Assembly (NCBI RefSeq): GCF_009795805.1
Contig: NZ_WTEY01000007.1
Span: 1-64,000 of the forward strand
Origin: Gilliamella sp. Pra-s52
GTDB lineage: Bacteria; Pseudomonadota; Gammaproteobacteria; Enterobacterales; Orbaceae
DNA: 64,000 nt
Reading direction: 5' to 3'
Of this stretch, positions 1 to 9,409 are shown in pieces; position 1 is the first letter of the stretch; each line of letters begins with the position of its first letter. Position numbers and translations under genes: made by a program. Under the pieces are notes generated by a model. That model was not told the origin of the DNA. It did not search any database and worked only from the letters and a program-made list of their open reading frames with translations.

Positions 1-379
1 CTTTACTGACCGATAGCTGACTAAAGGCCGTAATCACCCCATGAAGTCTGCGAGCATCACTGACCGTGGGTAAATCACTTAATGAACGTATGGCGGTGGT
101 TAAGGGCTTATTGATAACTGGATTAAATGAGAAAGTGGCATGTTGGTTAAGGAGGGAATCAAGGGACAGGGCTTTATCAGGACTGGTGAAGGTTATCGTA
201 TAATGCCAGGGTCGATTGAGTGGCTCATCGCCTTTGACCTGCAACACCGACACCGGTGAACCCAGCCCCTCCACTGTTAGCGTATACCGATTATGGCTCA
301 CACTTTTCAACCCATCAATTAACCCATTAACCAGTCCCCCACCTAACTTGTCAACCAAACGGTCAAACTTGTTTGCCAT
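1..379 (-). CDS. vgrG: VgrG (TssI) type VI secretion tip protein, N-terminal part, cut by the window edge
   Basis: Reading the minus strand from the ATG at 379 gives an open frame of 126 codons that runs off the window. It opens with MANKFDRLVDKLGGG and then YTLTVEGLGSPVSVLQVKGD, followed by RPWHYTITFTSPDKAL and LHGVITAFSQLSVSK. This is the N-terminal, phage gp27-like hub domain of VgrG/TssI, the trimeric spike at the tip of the type VI secretion tube. A purine-rich ribosome site (aaggaaagg on the coding strand, 383-392) lies just upstream. The C-terminal spike and any effector domain are outside the window. No other T6SS gene is visible, so this could be an orphan vgrG island or the edge of a full cluster. 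Confidence 0.85.
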   Translation of the reverse strand, partial: MANKFDRLVDKLGGGLVNGLIDGLKSVSHNRYTLTVEGLGSPVSVLQVKGDEPLNRPWHYTITFTSPDKALSLDSLLNQHATFSFNPVINKPLTTAIRSLSDLPTVSDARRLHGVITAFSQLSVSK

Positions 380-554
380 GTTTTCCTTTCCTTTTTCAGT
401 TTAATATTATTATTTATTAGCCACTTACACTACTACTGTGGTTTTACACGCAACAACATAAAAAAACAAATTATAAGCGATTTTGGCATTAATTTTAACC
501 CTTACTTTTAAAATACCTTTGATTAATATAACTAATTTATATTGATTAAACCTG

Positions 555-1010
555 GATTCAAACATGAAGTGCAATTTTAAACACGGTGGAGTGAAGAAAG
601 TAGAAAGGTGATTTATACTAGCCCCTTCGCACCACCACAGTTTGGAGATTGCTATGTATTATAATCACCTTTCTAGGAAGGAAAGATACCAGATTTTCGT
701 ATTATTACAAGCCGGAAAGAATAAAAAAGAGATAGCCCAGCTACTCAATAGACATCCTTCGACAATAAGTCGAGAGATAAAAAGAAACTCAAAACCTAAT
801 CAAACCTATCAAGCACATGAGGCGGTAACACTCGCTAGGAAAAGGCGAAAAGGCAAAGCTTATCGGCATTGCAAGGCGCCGAACATTAAAGAAGGAGACC
901 GCCGATATAAACGGCCAATTAAACAACGCCCAAGAAAACGGCATAAGTTTAAAAGCCCCGTCTCCTTTTATTCTAAGGAGCTAAGACGAATTGCACTTCA
1001 TGGTGGAATC
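555..1010. mobile_element. Internally deleted IS30-family element with both terminal inverted repeats
   Basis: The ends are imperfect inverted repeats: 555-576 (gattcaaacatgaagtgcaa onward) and 989-1010. They match at 20 of 22 positions and both carry the block atgaagtgcaatt. Between them lies one short frame with an IS30-type N-terminus and C-terminus but no catalytic middle. The element is about 456 bp, whereas intact IS30-family elements are usually a little over 1 kb. I see no convincing target-site duplication. It sits between vgrG and nrdA. It looks like a non-autonomous derivative that an intact relative elsewhere in the genome could still mobilise. Confidence 0.75.
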
Positions 1011-1013
1011 TAG
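654..1013 (+). pseudogene. IS30-family transposase remnant: HTH domain joined to C-terminal tail, DDE core deleted
   Basis: The ATG at 654 is preceded by ttggag at 642-647 and starts MYYNHLSRKERYQI, the classic IS30 transposase opening; a TTG at 642 is a less likely start. Residues about 10-45 form the helix-turn-helix (KKEIAQLLNRHPSTISREIKRN). After about residue 75 the usual sequence breaks off. The frame resumes near residue 88 with KQRPRKRHKFKSPVSFYS, which resembles the extreme C-terminus of IS30 transposases. The roughly 200-residue DDE nuclease core is missing without loss of frame, leaving a 119-residue protein. It cannot transpose by itself. It could still bind the inverted repeats, but that is only a possibility. 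Confidence 0.8.
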
Positions 1014-1173
1014 TTTTTAATCAACACGTTATTTATCAACAAACTTAACTGCTAAATTATTATCAAATCCCTTACAACAAAGACAACCTCCCTTTTGCGC
1101 AAGAATATCGTTAGTGATTAAAACCAATAATGCTTGATTTTAATTAATAAATTTCAATTATTGATTAATAAAA

Positions 1174-1221
1174 ACACCATATATAGTGACGTATTTGATT
1201 GATAGGTACTACATATTGTAT
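1174..1221 (+). promoter_or_regulatory. Two NrdR boxes upstream of nrdAB
   Basis: Box 1 (1174-1189, acaccatatatagtga) and box 2 (1206-1221, gtactacatattgtat) both fit the NrdR pattern acaCwAtATaTwGtgt. Their starts are 32 bp apart, about three helical turns, which is the spacing known for paired NrdR boxes. NrdR is the ATP/dATP-sensing repressor of ribonucleotide reductase genes. Box 2 ends 59 bp before the nrdA start, so repressor bound here would overlap the promoter region. Confidence 0.85.
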
Positions 1222-1280
1222 ATTTTGATAAATATCAATTATCATACTCCCCAACGTATTTAAACAATTGGATAGAAAGA

Positions 1281-3566
1281 ATGAATAAATCAATACTAGT
1301 AACCAAACGAGATGGCAAAAAGGAACCCATCAATCTTGATAAAATCCACAAAGTTATTACTTGGGCGGCTGAAGGACTAGACAATGTCTCGGTGTCACAA
1401 GTTGAATTACGTTCTCATATTCAATTTTATGATGGTATTCGTACTTCCGATATTCATGAAACGATTATTCGTGCAGCCGCAGATCTTATTTCGCAAGAAA
1501 CACCCGATTACCAATATTTAGCCGCACGTTTAGCTATTTTCCATTTGCGCAAAAAAGCCTATAACCAGTTTACACCACCGCCACTTTATGAACATGTTAA
1601 GAAATTAGTAGCAAGCAAACGATACGATAAACATCTGCTTGAAGATTATACTCAAGAAGATTTTGAACAAATGGATAAGATTATTGATCATTGGCGAGAT
1701 ATGTCTTTTTCGTACGCTGCTGTTAAACAGCTTGAAGGTAAATATTTAGTACAAAATCGTGTTACAGGTGAGATATACGAAAGCGCACAGTTTTTATATA
1801 TTTTAGTTGCCGCTTGTCTTTTTGCCAATTACCCGAAAGAGACTCGATTGAGCTATATCAAACGTTTTTATGATGCGGTTTCTACCTTCAAAATTTCGCT
1901 GCCGACACCCATTATGGCAGGAGTTCGTACCCCTACCCGTCAATTTAGTTCTTGCGTGTTAATTGAGTGTGATGATAGCTTAGATTCAATTAATGCAACG
2001 GCAAGTGCCATTGTTAAATACGTATCACAGCGTGCAGGAATTGGGATCAATGCTGGGCGCATACGAGCGTTAGGAAGTTCAATTCGTGGTGGCGAAGCAT
2101 TCCATACTGGCTGTATTCCATTTTATAAATATTTCCAAACTGCTGTAAAATCTTGTTCACAAGGCGGAGTTCGGGGTGGTGCTGCTACGGTATTTTATCC
2201 ACTTTGGCATTTAGAAGTGGAAAGCCTGCTCGTATTACGCAATAACCGCGGTGTAGAAGAAAACCGAGTTCGTCATTTAGACTACGGCGTACAAATCAAT
2301 AAGCTGATGTATCAACGTTTAATCAAAAACGAAAATATTACTCTATTTAGTCCGTCTGATGTACCTGGGCTTTATGATGCGTTTTTTGCCGATCAAGATA
2401 AATTTGAAGCGCTTTATCGTCAATATGAGCAAGATGCCAATATTCGTAAACGTGAAGTTAAAGCGATTGAATTATTTGCCTTATTAATGCAAGAGCGTGC
2501 TTCAACAGGACGTATTTATATCCAGAATGTTGATCACTGTAATACACATAGCCCATTCAATGCTGAACTTGCGCCAGTGCACCAATCTAATTTATGCATG
2601 GAAATCGCATTGCCTACTAAGCCACTTTATAATATTAATGATGAAAATGGTGAAATTGCGCTATGTACATTATCAGCCTTTAATTTAGGTGAAATTGAAT
2701 CACTAGACGATTTTGAGGAATTGGCTGACTTAACGGTTCGCGCCCTTGATTCCTTACTTGATTATCAAGACTACCCTGTACCTGCAGCTAAAAATTCATC
2801 AATTAATCGTCGTACTTTGGGGGTTGGTGTTATCAATTATGCCTATTATTTAGCTAAACATGGTGTGAAATATTCCGACGGTAGTGCCAATAATCTAACA
2901 CACCGCACCTTTGAAGCAATGCAATATTATTTACTAAAAGCATCAAATAACTTAGCCAAAGAAAAAGGCGCTTGTCCATTATTTAATGAGACAACGTATT
3001 CGCAAGGCATTTTACCAATTGATACATATAAAAAAGATTTAGATACCATTACTAAAGAGCCATTGCATTATGACTGGGAGTCACTCCGTGAATCCATTAA
3101 AACTCATGGTTTACGCAATTCAACACTATCAGCTTTAATGCCATCAGAAACATCATCACAAATTTCAAATGCAACCAATGGCATTGAACCACCACGAGGT
3201 TTTGTGAGTGTCAAGGCATCTAAAGACGGCATTTTAAGACAAGTCGTTCCTGATTATAATCATCTTAAAAACTTTTATGAATTGCTTTGGCAAATTCCAA
3301 ATAACACAGGTTATTTACACTTAGTTGGCATTATGCAAAAGTTTATTGACCAATCTATTTCGGCCAATACCAATTACGATCCAACCAAATTTCCGAATGA
3401 TAAAGTGCCAATGAAACAACTATTAGCTGATTTACTAACAGCTTATAAATTTGGGGTAAAAACACTCTATTATCATAATACCCGTGATGGTGCAGAAGAT
3501 CTTCAAGGTGATATTGCACTTGCTGATAGTGAGGGTGGCTGTGAAGGAGGAGCGTGTAAAATCTAA
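1281..3566 (+). CDS. nrdA: Class Ia ribonucleoside-diphosphate reductase, alpha (catalytic) subunit
   Basis: A protein of 761 residues, the same length as E. coli NrdA, that reduces ribonucleoside diphosphates to deoxyribonucleotides in the cytoplasm together with NrdB. An N-terminal ATP-cone (about residues 5-95, KRDGKKEPINLDKIHKVI) indicates allosteric control by ATP/dATP. The catalytic cysteines are visible in QFSSCVLIEC, SNLCMEIALPT (thiyl-radical Cys) and EIALCTLSAFNLG. The radical-transfer tyrosines lie in KTLYYHNTRDG. The C-terminal redox pair is in the tail CEGGACKI. It is first in an operon with nrdB and lies behind two NrdR boxes. A gagaaaga-like ribosome site precedes the ATG. Confidence 0.98.
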   Translation: MNKSILVTKRDGKKEPINLDKIHKVITWAAEGLDNVSVSQVELRSHIQFYDGIRTSDIHETIIRAAADLISQETPDYQYLAARLAIFHLRKKAYNQFTPPPLYEHVKKLVASKRYDKHLLEDYTQEDFEQMDKIIDHWRDMSFSYAAVKQLEGKYLVQNRVTGEIYESAQFLYILVAACLFANYPKETRLSYIKRFYDAVSTFKISLPTPIMAGVRTPTRQFSSCVLIECDDSLDSINATASAIVKYVSQRAGIGINAGRIRALGSSIRGGEAFHTGCIPFYKYFQTAVKSCSQGGVRGGAATVFYPLWHLEVESLLVLRNNRGVEENRVRHLDYGVQINKLMYQRLIKNENITLFSPSDVPGLYDAFFADQDKFEALYRQYEQDANIRKREVKAIELFALLMQERASTGRIYIQNVDHCNTHSPFNAELAPVHQSNLCMEIALPTKPLYNINDENGEIALCTLSAFNLGEIESLDDFEELADLTVRALDSLLDYQDYPVPAAKNSSINRRTLGVGVINYAYYLAKHGVKYSDGSANNLTHRTFEAMQYYLLKASNNLAKEKGACPLFNETTYSQGILPIDTYKKDLDTITKEPLHYDWESLRESIKTHGLRNSTLSALMPSETSSQISNATNGIEPPRGFVSVKASKDGILRQVVPDYNHLKNFYELLWQIPNNTGYLHLVGIMQKFIDQSISANTNYDPTKFPNDKVPMKQLLADLLTAYKFGVKTLYYHNTRDGAEDLQGDIALADSEGGCEGGACKI

Positions 3567-3607
3567 TAGCAATTTTAGATAACACGCTAATTTTACAATA
3601 ACATAAT

Positions 3608-3628
3608 GAGGGAGTGAATGACTCCCTC
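3608..3628 (+). other. Hairpin in the nrdA-nrdB intergenic region
   Basis: A perfect 8-bp stem (gagggagt / actccctc) with a five-base loop lies in the 125-bp gap between nrdA and nrdB. A T-rich stretch follows only after several other bases, so it is not a textbook terminator. It may act as an attenuator, or as an RNA-processing or stability element that sets the ratio of the two subunits. Confidence 0.5.
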
Positions 3629-3691
3629 TCAGATCCTTTCTTTTTACTACTTTAGGGTAACGAAAAGCAAACAAATCTGTTAGGAGTTTTT

Positions 3692-4828
3692 ATGAGTATG
3701 AATTATAGCACTTTTTCGCAAGTCCATAATAACCAATTAAAAGAACCGATGTTCCTTGGTCAATCGGTCAATGTTGCACGTTATGATCAACAAAAATACG
3801 AAATGTTTGAAAAATTAATTGAAAAACAACTGTCCTTTTTTTGGCGCCCTGAAGAAGTGGATATCTCACAAGATCGCATCGATTATGCCGCTTTACCAGA
3901 ACATGAAAAACATATTTTTATCAGTAATTTAAAATATCAAACGTTACTCGATTCAATCCAAGGCCGTAGCCCTAATGTGGCACTACTTCCGCTTATTTCA
4001 ATTCCTGAACTTGAAACATGGGTAGAAACGTGGTCATTTTCAGAAACGATTCATTCCCGCTCTTATACACATATTATTCGTAATATTGTTAACGATCCTT
4101 CTGTGGTTTTCGATGATATCGTCACCAATAAAGAGATCCAAAAAAGAGCTGGTGATATTGCAGGTTATTATGATGATTTAATTAGCTACGCAAGCTATTA
4201 TAATTTATTTGGCGAGGGCAAACATAACATTAATAATCGCACTGTTTCGATTAATTTACGTGAACTTAAAAAGAAACTTTACCTTTGCTTAATGAGTGTT
4301 AATGCGCTTGAAGCGATTCGTTTTTATGTCAGTTTTGCTTGCTCATTTGCATTTGCCGAACGTGAACTCATGGAAGGTAACGCAAAAATTATCAAGCTTA
4401 TTGCCCGCGACGAAGCCCTACATTTAACTGGCACACAATTTATGATTAACACACTACGCAGTGGTGAAGACGATCCCGAAATGGCTGAAATTGCCAAAGA
4501 GTGTGAACAAGAGTGTTATGACCTCTTTTTGCAAGCAGCAAATCAAGAAAAAGAGTGGGCAGAATACCTGTTTGAAGGTGGTTCAATGATTGGTTTAAAT
4601 AAAGATATTTTATGCCAATATGTCGAATACATTACCAATATCCGCATGCAAGCAGTTGGGCTAAAATTACCATTTGAAGCAAAATCTAATCCAATTCCAT
4701 GGATCAACAATTGGCTGGTATCTGACAACGTACAAGTTGCGCCACAAGAAGCCGAAATGAGCTCTTACTTAGTTGGGCAAATTGATGCTGAAATGAATGA
4801 GGATGATTTAAGCGATTTTACCTTATAG
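3692..4828 (+). CDS. nrdB: Class Ia ribonucleoside-diphosphate reductase, beta (radical) subunit
   Basis: A protein of 378 residues, close to the 376 of E. coli NrdB and near-identical over long stretches ([42 protein letters not shown]). It houses the di-iron centre and tyrosyl radical that NrdA needs. The iron ligands fall in the [13 protein letters not shown] and [13 protein letters not shown] regions and the later [12 protein letters not shown]. The ribosome site aggag at 3682-3686 points to the ATG at 3692; a second ATG at 3698 is also possible. The [2Fe-2S] maintenance ferredoxin YfaE, found after nrdB in E. coli, is absent here. Confidence 0.98.
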   Translation: MSMNYSTFSQVHNNQLKEPMFLGQSVNVARYDQQKYEMFEKLIEKQLSFFWRPEEVDISQDRIDYAALPEHEKHIFISNLKYQTLLDSIQGRSPNVALLPLISIPELETWVETWSFSETIHSRSYTHIIRNIVNDPSVVFDDIVTNKEIQKRAGDIAGYYDDLISYASYYNLFGEGKHNINNRTVSINLRELKKKLYLCLMSVNALEAIRFYVSFACSFAFAERELMEGNAKIIKLIARDEALHLTGTQFMINTLRSGEDDPEMAEIAKECEQECYDLFLQAANQEKEWAEYLFEGGSMIGLNKDILCQYVEYITNIRMQAVGLKLPFEAKSNPIPWINNWLVSDNVQVAPQEAEMSSYLVGQIDAEMNEDDLSDFTL

Positions 4829-4870
4829 ATTTATACTAAAGCCTAATCATTACCTTAAACCTATTTACCT

Positions 4871-4897
4871 AAGGAACAGATCAACTGTTCCTTTTTT
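4871..4897 (+). terminator. Rho-independent terminator after nrdB
   Basis: A nine-base-pair stem (aaggaacag at 4871-4879, ctgttcctt at 4885-4893) with a five-base loop runs straight into a T tract. It ends the nrdAB operon. Confidence 0.9.
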
Positions 4898-5001
4898 ATG
4901 TTAATGTTCAGTAACAAATCATCATCTTATTCTAACGCTAACTTGACACTCATTGAAAATCGGGTAACGATATGGCTATTGAATTGTCTTAATTTGATAA
5001 T

Positions 5002-7662
5002 ATGTCCATGACAAGAACGCATTTATGTTACCCTGTATCACCGCTTCATTTTAGTGATGAACAAATAAATATTCCTTATCTAAAACAGCAGCTTGAAGCA
5101 TTCCAACAATGGTCTATGGTGCAATTTGAGCAACAGGTTGATATTGATACACTCGTGCATTTACGTAGTGAATTTATTGATCATTTGCTTGAACGTTTAT
5201 GGGGCTTTTACCAAATTCCTAAACATGTTTCCTCTTTTTTTAAACGTAATCGTATTGCGTTGGTAGCGGTTGGCGGTTATGGTCGGGCTGAATTGCATCC
5301 ATTATCAGATATTGATATTTTGATTCTCAGCGATTACCCTTTAACCAAGGAAATTGAAAAACAGATTGGTGATTTAGTCCGTTTATTATGGGACCTACAT
5401 TTAGATATAGGGCATAGTGTTAGAACATTAAGGATCTGCCTACAAGAAGCAAAAAACGATATATCAATTATGACCAATTTGATTGAGTCAAGGCTTATTT
5501 CTGGCAATCAATTACTATTAGATGAATTACATAAACAGATTTTTAGCGATAAAATCTGGCCATCTCGAGAATTTTATAAAGCCAAAGTACAAGAACAACA
5601 AGATCGTCACAAACAATATCATAGCACCTCTTATAATTTAGAACCCGATTTGAAAAATAGCCCTGGTGGTTTGCGAGATATGCAAATCATTCAGTGGATA
5701 GCGATCCGCCATTTTGGCGGTGAGTTTTTGCAAAAAATAGCAGACTTCAACTATTTAACGCCTGAAGATATTGAGGACTTTAAAACGTGTCGTAAATTTT
5801 TATGGCGCATACGTTTTGCGCTTCATTGTGTGATAACACGTTATGATAATCGTCTACTATTTGATCGTCAGTTAAGCATTGCCAAAATGTTAGGCTATAA
5901 AGGCGAAGGGAATGCGCCTGTTGAAAAGATGATGCACGATTATTATCGCGTTGCACACAATATTACCGAACTAAATCAAATGCTATTACAGCTGTTTTAT
6001 GAATCTATTCTTGAGCATAATTCGAAAAATAAACCTTATGATATTGATGAGCATTTTCAAATTCGCGACAAGCTCATTGATGTAAAAGATGATGAGATCT
6101 TTAAAAAAGATCCTGTTATGATTATGCATCTTTTTTATACAATGTTGCTTAATCCTCAAGTTATCGGTCTTTATTCAAATACCATTAGGCAATTGCGTTC
6201 AGCAAGACGTTTACTCACTAATTTACTTTGTGAAAATGCCAAAGCAAGATCGCTGTTTATGTTGATCATCAAACACCCTGATGCAATTGAAAAAGCCATT
6301 TTACCAATGCATAAATATGGCATACTTTCGGTTTATATTCCGGGTTGGAAACAGATATCTGGTATGATGCAATTTGACCTATTTCATGCATATACTGTTG
6401 ATGAACATACCATCCGTTTACTACTTGAACTCGATAGTTTAAAAACCGAAAACGGCAAACAAAAACACCCCAATAGCGCAAATGTCTTTGCTAAATTGTC
6501 TAAACCTGAATTATTAGTCATTACTGGGTTATTTCATGATATTGGTAAAGGTAGGCATGGTGATCATTCCGAAATTGGCGCGCATCTAGTTGAAGAATTT
6601 TGTCAATTACATGAACTAGAAACCAAAGATACCGACTTAATTATTTGGTTAGTGCGTTATCATCTATTAATGTCGGTAACGGCACAAAGCCGCGATTTAC
6701 AAGATCCTGCGGTTATCAATGAGTTTATTCAAATTGTCAAAAGCAAACGCCGTTTGCAGTATTTGCTTTGTCTAACCGTCGCCGATGTCTGTGCAACGAA
6801 TGAAACGCTTTGGAATAGTTGGAAACAAAGTTTAATGCGCGAACTCTATTTTAGTGCTAAAAACTCTTTTGATTCAGGTATTCGCCAAATTCCTGAACAG
6901 CGAAGCATCGCACGACAAAATAAACAAGAAGCATTAGCAATTTTAGTTAAGCAAAATTATGATGAACAAACGATTAAAGCTTTTTGGCAAAGCTATCGTG
7001 TTGATTATTTTCTTCGTTATACAAAAGAACAAATTGTATGGCATGCACAACTTTTATTACAACATGATTTAACTAAAACACAGGTTGCGATAAACCCAAA
7101 CCCGTATCATGGTGGTAGTGAGATTTTTATTTATTCTCCAGATAGACCTTACTTATTTGCAACTGTCTGTAATATATTAAGTATGCATAATTTAACGATT
7201 CACGATGCACTTATCATTACAAATAAAAAAGGGTTTGCGCTTGATACTTTTATTGTATTAGATCCTAACGGACAAACACTGCAAGAAGATCGAAATCAAG
7301 GCCTAATAAGTGCACTTAATAAAGCATTACAACAACCTGTTTATAAAGCTGTAACTATTAAACCACCTAAACAACGGCTGCGATCGTTTTTAGTACCAAC
7401 TCAAGTTAACTTTCTGTCTGCTTTCAATGACAGCCAAACTTATATGGAACTTATTGCACTTGATAGACCGGGATTGCTTGCTTGTGTGGGCGAAATATTC
7501 GCTAACTTAGACTTATCATTACGCAGTGCAAAAATTGCAACTATTGGCGAACATATTGAAGATCTGTTTATTTTAACCAACAAACACAACCAAGCGCTTG
7601 ATGATAATACTTGTCAAAAACTTCGTGAATCAATCATTATTGCTCTTGATTCAATGAATTAA
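5002..7662 (+). CDS. glnD: Bifunctional PII uridylyltransferase / uridylyl-removing enzyme
   Basis: A protein of 886 residues (E. coli GlnD 890) that senses glutamine and adds or removes UMP on PII proteins, so controlling GlnL/GlnG and glutamine synthetase adenylylation. The nucleotidyltransferase motif VAVGGYGRAELHPLSDIDIL is near residues 89-108. The HD hydrolase motif ITGLFHDIGKGRHGDHSE is near residue 510. Two ACT glutamine-sensing domains lie at the end (IFIYSPDRPYLFATV; LIALDRPGLLACVGE). There is no clear ribosome site. A TATAAT-like gataat abuts the ATG, so a leaderless message or use of the ATG at 5008 is possible. The usual neighbour map is absent. Confidence 0.96.
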   Translation: MSMTRTHLCYPVSPLHFSDEQINIPYLKQQLEAFQQWSMVQFEQQVDIDTLVHLRSEFIDHLLERLWGFYQIPKHVSSFFKRNRIALVAVGGYGRAELHPLSDIDILILSDYPLTKEIEKQIGDLVRLLWDLHLDIGHSVRTLRICLQEAKNDISIMTNLIESRLISGNQLLLDELHKQIFSDKIWPSREFYKAKVQEQQDRHKQYHSTSYNLEPDLKNSPGGLRDMQIIQWIAIRHFGGEFLQKIADFNYLTPEDIEDFKTCRKFLWRIRFALHCVITRYDNRLLFDRQLSIAKMLGYKGEGNAPVEKMMHDYYRVAHNITELNQMLLQLFYESILEHNSKNKPYDIDEHFQIRDKLIDVKDDEIFKKDPVMIMHLFYTMLLNPQVIGLYSNTIRQLRSARRLLTNLLCENAKARSLFMLIIKHPDAIEKAILPMHKYGILSVYIPGWKQISGMMQFDLFHAYTVDEHTIRLLLELDSLKTENGKQKHPNSANVFAKLSKPELLVITGLFHDIGKGRHGDHSEIGAHLVEEFCQLHELETKDTDLIIWLVRYHLLMSVTAQSRDLQDPAVINEFIQIVKSKRRLQYLLCLTVADVCATNETLWNSWKQSLMRELYFSAKNSFDSGIRQIPEQRSIARQNKQEALAILVKQNYDEQTIKAFWQSYRVDYFLRYTKEQIVWHAQLLLQHDLTKTQVAINPNPYHGGSEIFIYSPDRPYLFATVCNILSMHNLTIHDALIITNKKGFALDTFIVLDPNGQTLQEDRNQGLISALNKALQQPVYKAVTIKPPKQRLRSFLVPTQVNFLSAFNDSQTYMELIALDRPGLLACVGEIFANLDLSLRSAKIATIGEHIEDLFILTNKHNQALDDNTCQKLRESIIIALDSMN

Positions 7663-7687
7663 TAAAATTAACCAAAAGATATAACTT

Positions 7688-8611
7688 ATGCAATTTTTTA
7701 TTATTTTATTTCCAATTTTTTGTATTTTTATTGTAGGATTTATTGCTCAAAAGGCCTTAAAGCTTGATGTTGCTAACTTATCAACAATGTCACTTTATGT
7801 CCTGTCACCTTTTTTGGCTTTTAAAATATTTTATACCCACACCTTAACCACCGATTATCTATTTTATATTGCTTATATTTTTGGTTTGTGCTTTTCATTA
7901 GTTATGATCGTTTCAATTTGGTCGCTGATAATGAAATATTCTGATAAAGAGCGATGTGCCATGATTTTAAGCTCGTGTTTTATGAATAATGGAAATTATG
8001 GCACACCAGTACTTTTAGTCTTTTTTGGTGCCATCGGGTTTGATTTAGGTGTCATTATGATGGTATTGCAGCAGTTTGTTATGAGCACTGTTGGTATTTA
8101 CTACGCAGCAAAAGGAAGTGCTCGTGAAGATATCAGTAGTCAAAAAGATGTCATCAATAAAGTGATACGTATGCCCGTTGCTTATGGGGCTTTATTAGGA
8201 ATAATATTTCAGCTATGTCATATTCCTTTATCTAAATCGATTATGACTTCAATTGGAATGGTTGGGGATGCTTCGATTGTGGTGATCATGATTATTTTAG
8301 GTATGCAACTAGCCAAAATAAGGATCAAACAACTCGATTATCCTAAACTTTCGTTTGCCTTAATAAATCGTATGGCGATTTCACCTATTGTGGCGCTTTG
8401 TATGGTCTATTTTATGCCAATAGAACCTGTTTATAAACAAGTACTGATTGTGTTAGCTGCTATGCCAAGTGCAGCCAATACGACACTAATGTCAGTACAG
8501 TTTGATACAAAACCCGAACTGGTATCAAGTGCTACCTTTTTTAGTACGCTATTAAGCTTAATGACATTACCCATTGTGTTGTGGCTTGTTGGTGCACCAG
8601 TACCTTTTTAA
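7688..8611 (+). CDS. AEC (auxin efflux carrier) family permease
   Basis: A 307-residue inner-membrane protein with about ten hydrophobic segments. It begins MQFFIILFPIFCIFIVGFIAQKALKLDVANLSTMSLYVLSPFLAF and contains the family-typical NNGNYGTPV near residue 100 and MPSAANTTLMS near residue 260. AEC proteins move small carboxylates such as malate or malonate, or other anions; the substrate cannot be read from sequence. It starts 25 bp after glnD in the same direction and may be cotranscribed, although no functional link to nitrogen control is known. Confidence 0.85.
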   Translation: MQFFIILFPIFCIFIVGFIAQKALKLDVANLSTMSLYVLSPFLAFKIFYTHTLTTDYLFYIAYIFGLCFSLVMIVSIWSLIMKYSDKERCAMILSSCFMNNGNYGTPVLLVFFGAIGFDLGVIMMVLQQFVMSTVGIYYAAKGSAREDISSQKDVINKVIRMPVAYGALLGIIFQLCHIPLSKSIMTSIGMVGDASIVVIMIILGMQLAKIRIKQLDYPKLSFALINRMAISPIVALCMVYFMPIEPVYKQVLIVLAAMPSAANTTLMSVQFDTKPELVSSATFFSTLLSLMTLPIVLWLVGAPVPF

Positions 8612-8717
8612 CCGTGAAAAGGTATAACTATCTTAAGACCGATTAAAGTTGGTTTCTAAGTTAGTCAATGCCTACTTACTTAATATAAGTATCAAAAATT
8701 AAATTAATAATCAACTG

Positions 8718-9380
8718 TCACCCCCCCCACTCTTTTTCAAACTGGGCGACAAATTGAACTAAAAAGTGATGTCGCTGTTCAGCCATTTTTTTAGCAGTTT
8801 GTGTATTCATTATATCTTTAAGCAAAAAAAGTTTTTCGTAAAAGTGATTAATAACAGTATTAGGTTGCTTATAGCTCTGTTCATTCATTGATGTTCTTGG
8901 TGGAATTGATGGATCGTGCATCATATTATGTTTATTTCCACCATAATAGAAAGTTCGCCCAATACCAATTGCCCCTAAGGCGTCTAAACGGTCAGCATCC
9001 TGTACAATTTGCCCTTCAAGCGATAACGTTTTTTTATTTGAAAGATTTTTTCGATATGACATGTTTTCGATAATAGCAAAAACTAGCTCAATTTCGTTAT
9101 CAGTCAAAGCCAGCGATATTAAATACTGACGTAGTTCTGTAATAGCTTGGTTAACATCGTCAACCACTTTGTCGTCAATAACATCGTGTAAATAAGCACT
9201 CACAATCACAATAAAGCGGTTAGCTTTAGGTTCATGCTGTAAAATCTGCTCAGCCAATCTTACTACTCGCTCAATATGAGCTATATCATGGCCTGTAAAG
9301 TCATTGGCAAGTTTCTGCTTAACAAAACCTCGTATAGATTGAATCACATTTTGTTGTGTCTGAGTAAGTGGATTATTCAT
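8718..9380 (-). CDS. YedJ-like HD-domain metal-dependent phosphohydrolase
   Basis: From the ATG at 9380 (MNNPLTQTQQN) it encodes 220 residues. An upstream in-frame start at 9443 would add 21 residues and run into the preceding gene, so I prefer 9380. HD-superfamily metal ligands are seen in HDIAHIERV, AYLHDVIDD and the later IVQDADRLDALGAIGIGRTF. The last motif matches E. coli YedJ closely. The physiological substrate is unknown to me. On the coding strand the gene ends in a run of eight G just before the stop (TGG GGG GGG TGA). It follows the secreted-protein gene by 29 bp. Confidence 0.85.
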   Translation of the reverse strand: MNNPLTQTQQNVIQSIRGFVKQKLANDFTGHDIAHIERVVRLAEQILQHEPKANRFIVIVSAYLHDVIDDKVVDDVNQAITELRQYLISLALTDNEIELVFAIIENMSYRKNLSNKKTLSLEGQIVQDADRLDALGAIGIGRTFYYGGNKHNMMHDPSIPPRTSMNEQSYKQPNTVINHFYEKLFLLKDIMNTQTAKKMAEQRHHFLVQFVAQFEKEWGG

Positions 9381-9409
9381 ATTATCGTTCTTAACCTGAT
9401 TTTGCTGAT

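Noticed and set aside
216..404. 62-codon open frame on the plus strand
   Set aside because: It is the antisense shadow of the VgrG frame on the minus strand, which has recognisable protein sequence and a ribosome site.
1222..1245. Fur box upstream of nrdA (gataaatatcaattatcat)
   Set aside because: It matches the 19-bp Fur consensus at only about half the positions, unlike the perfect palindrome at 29501-29519.
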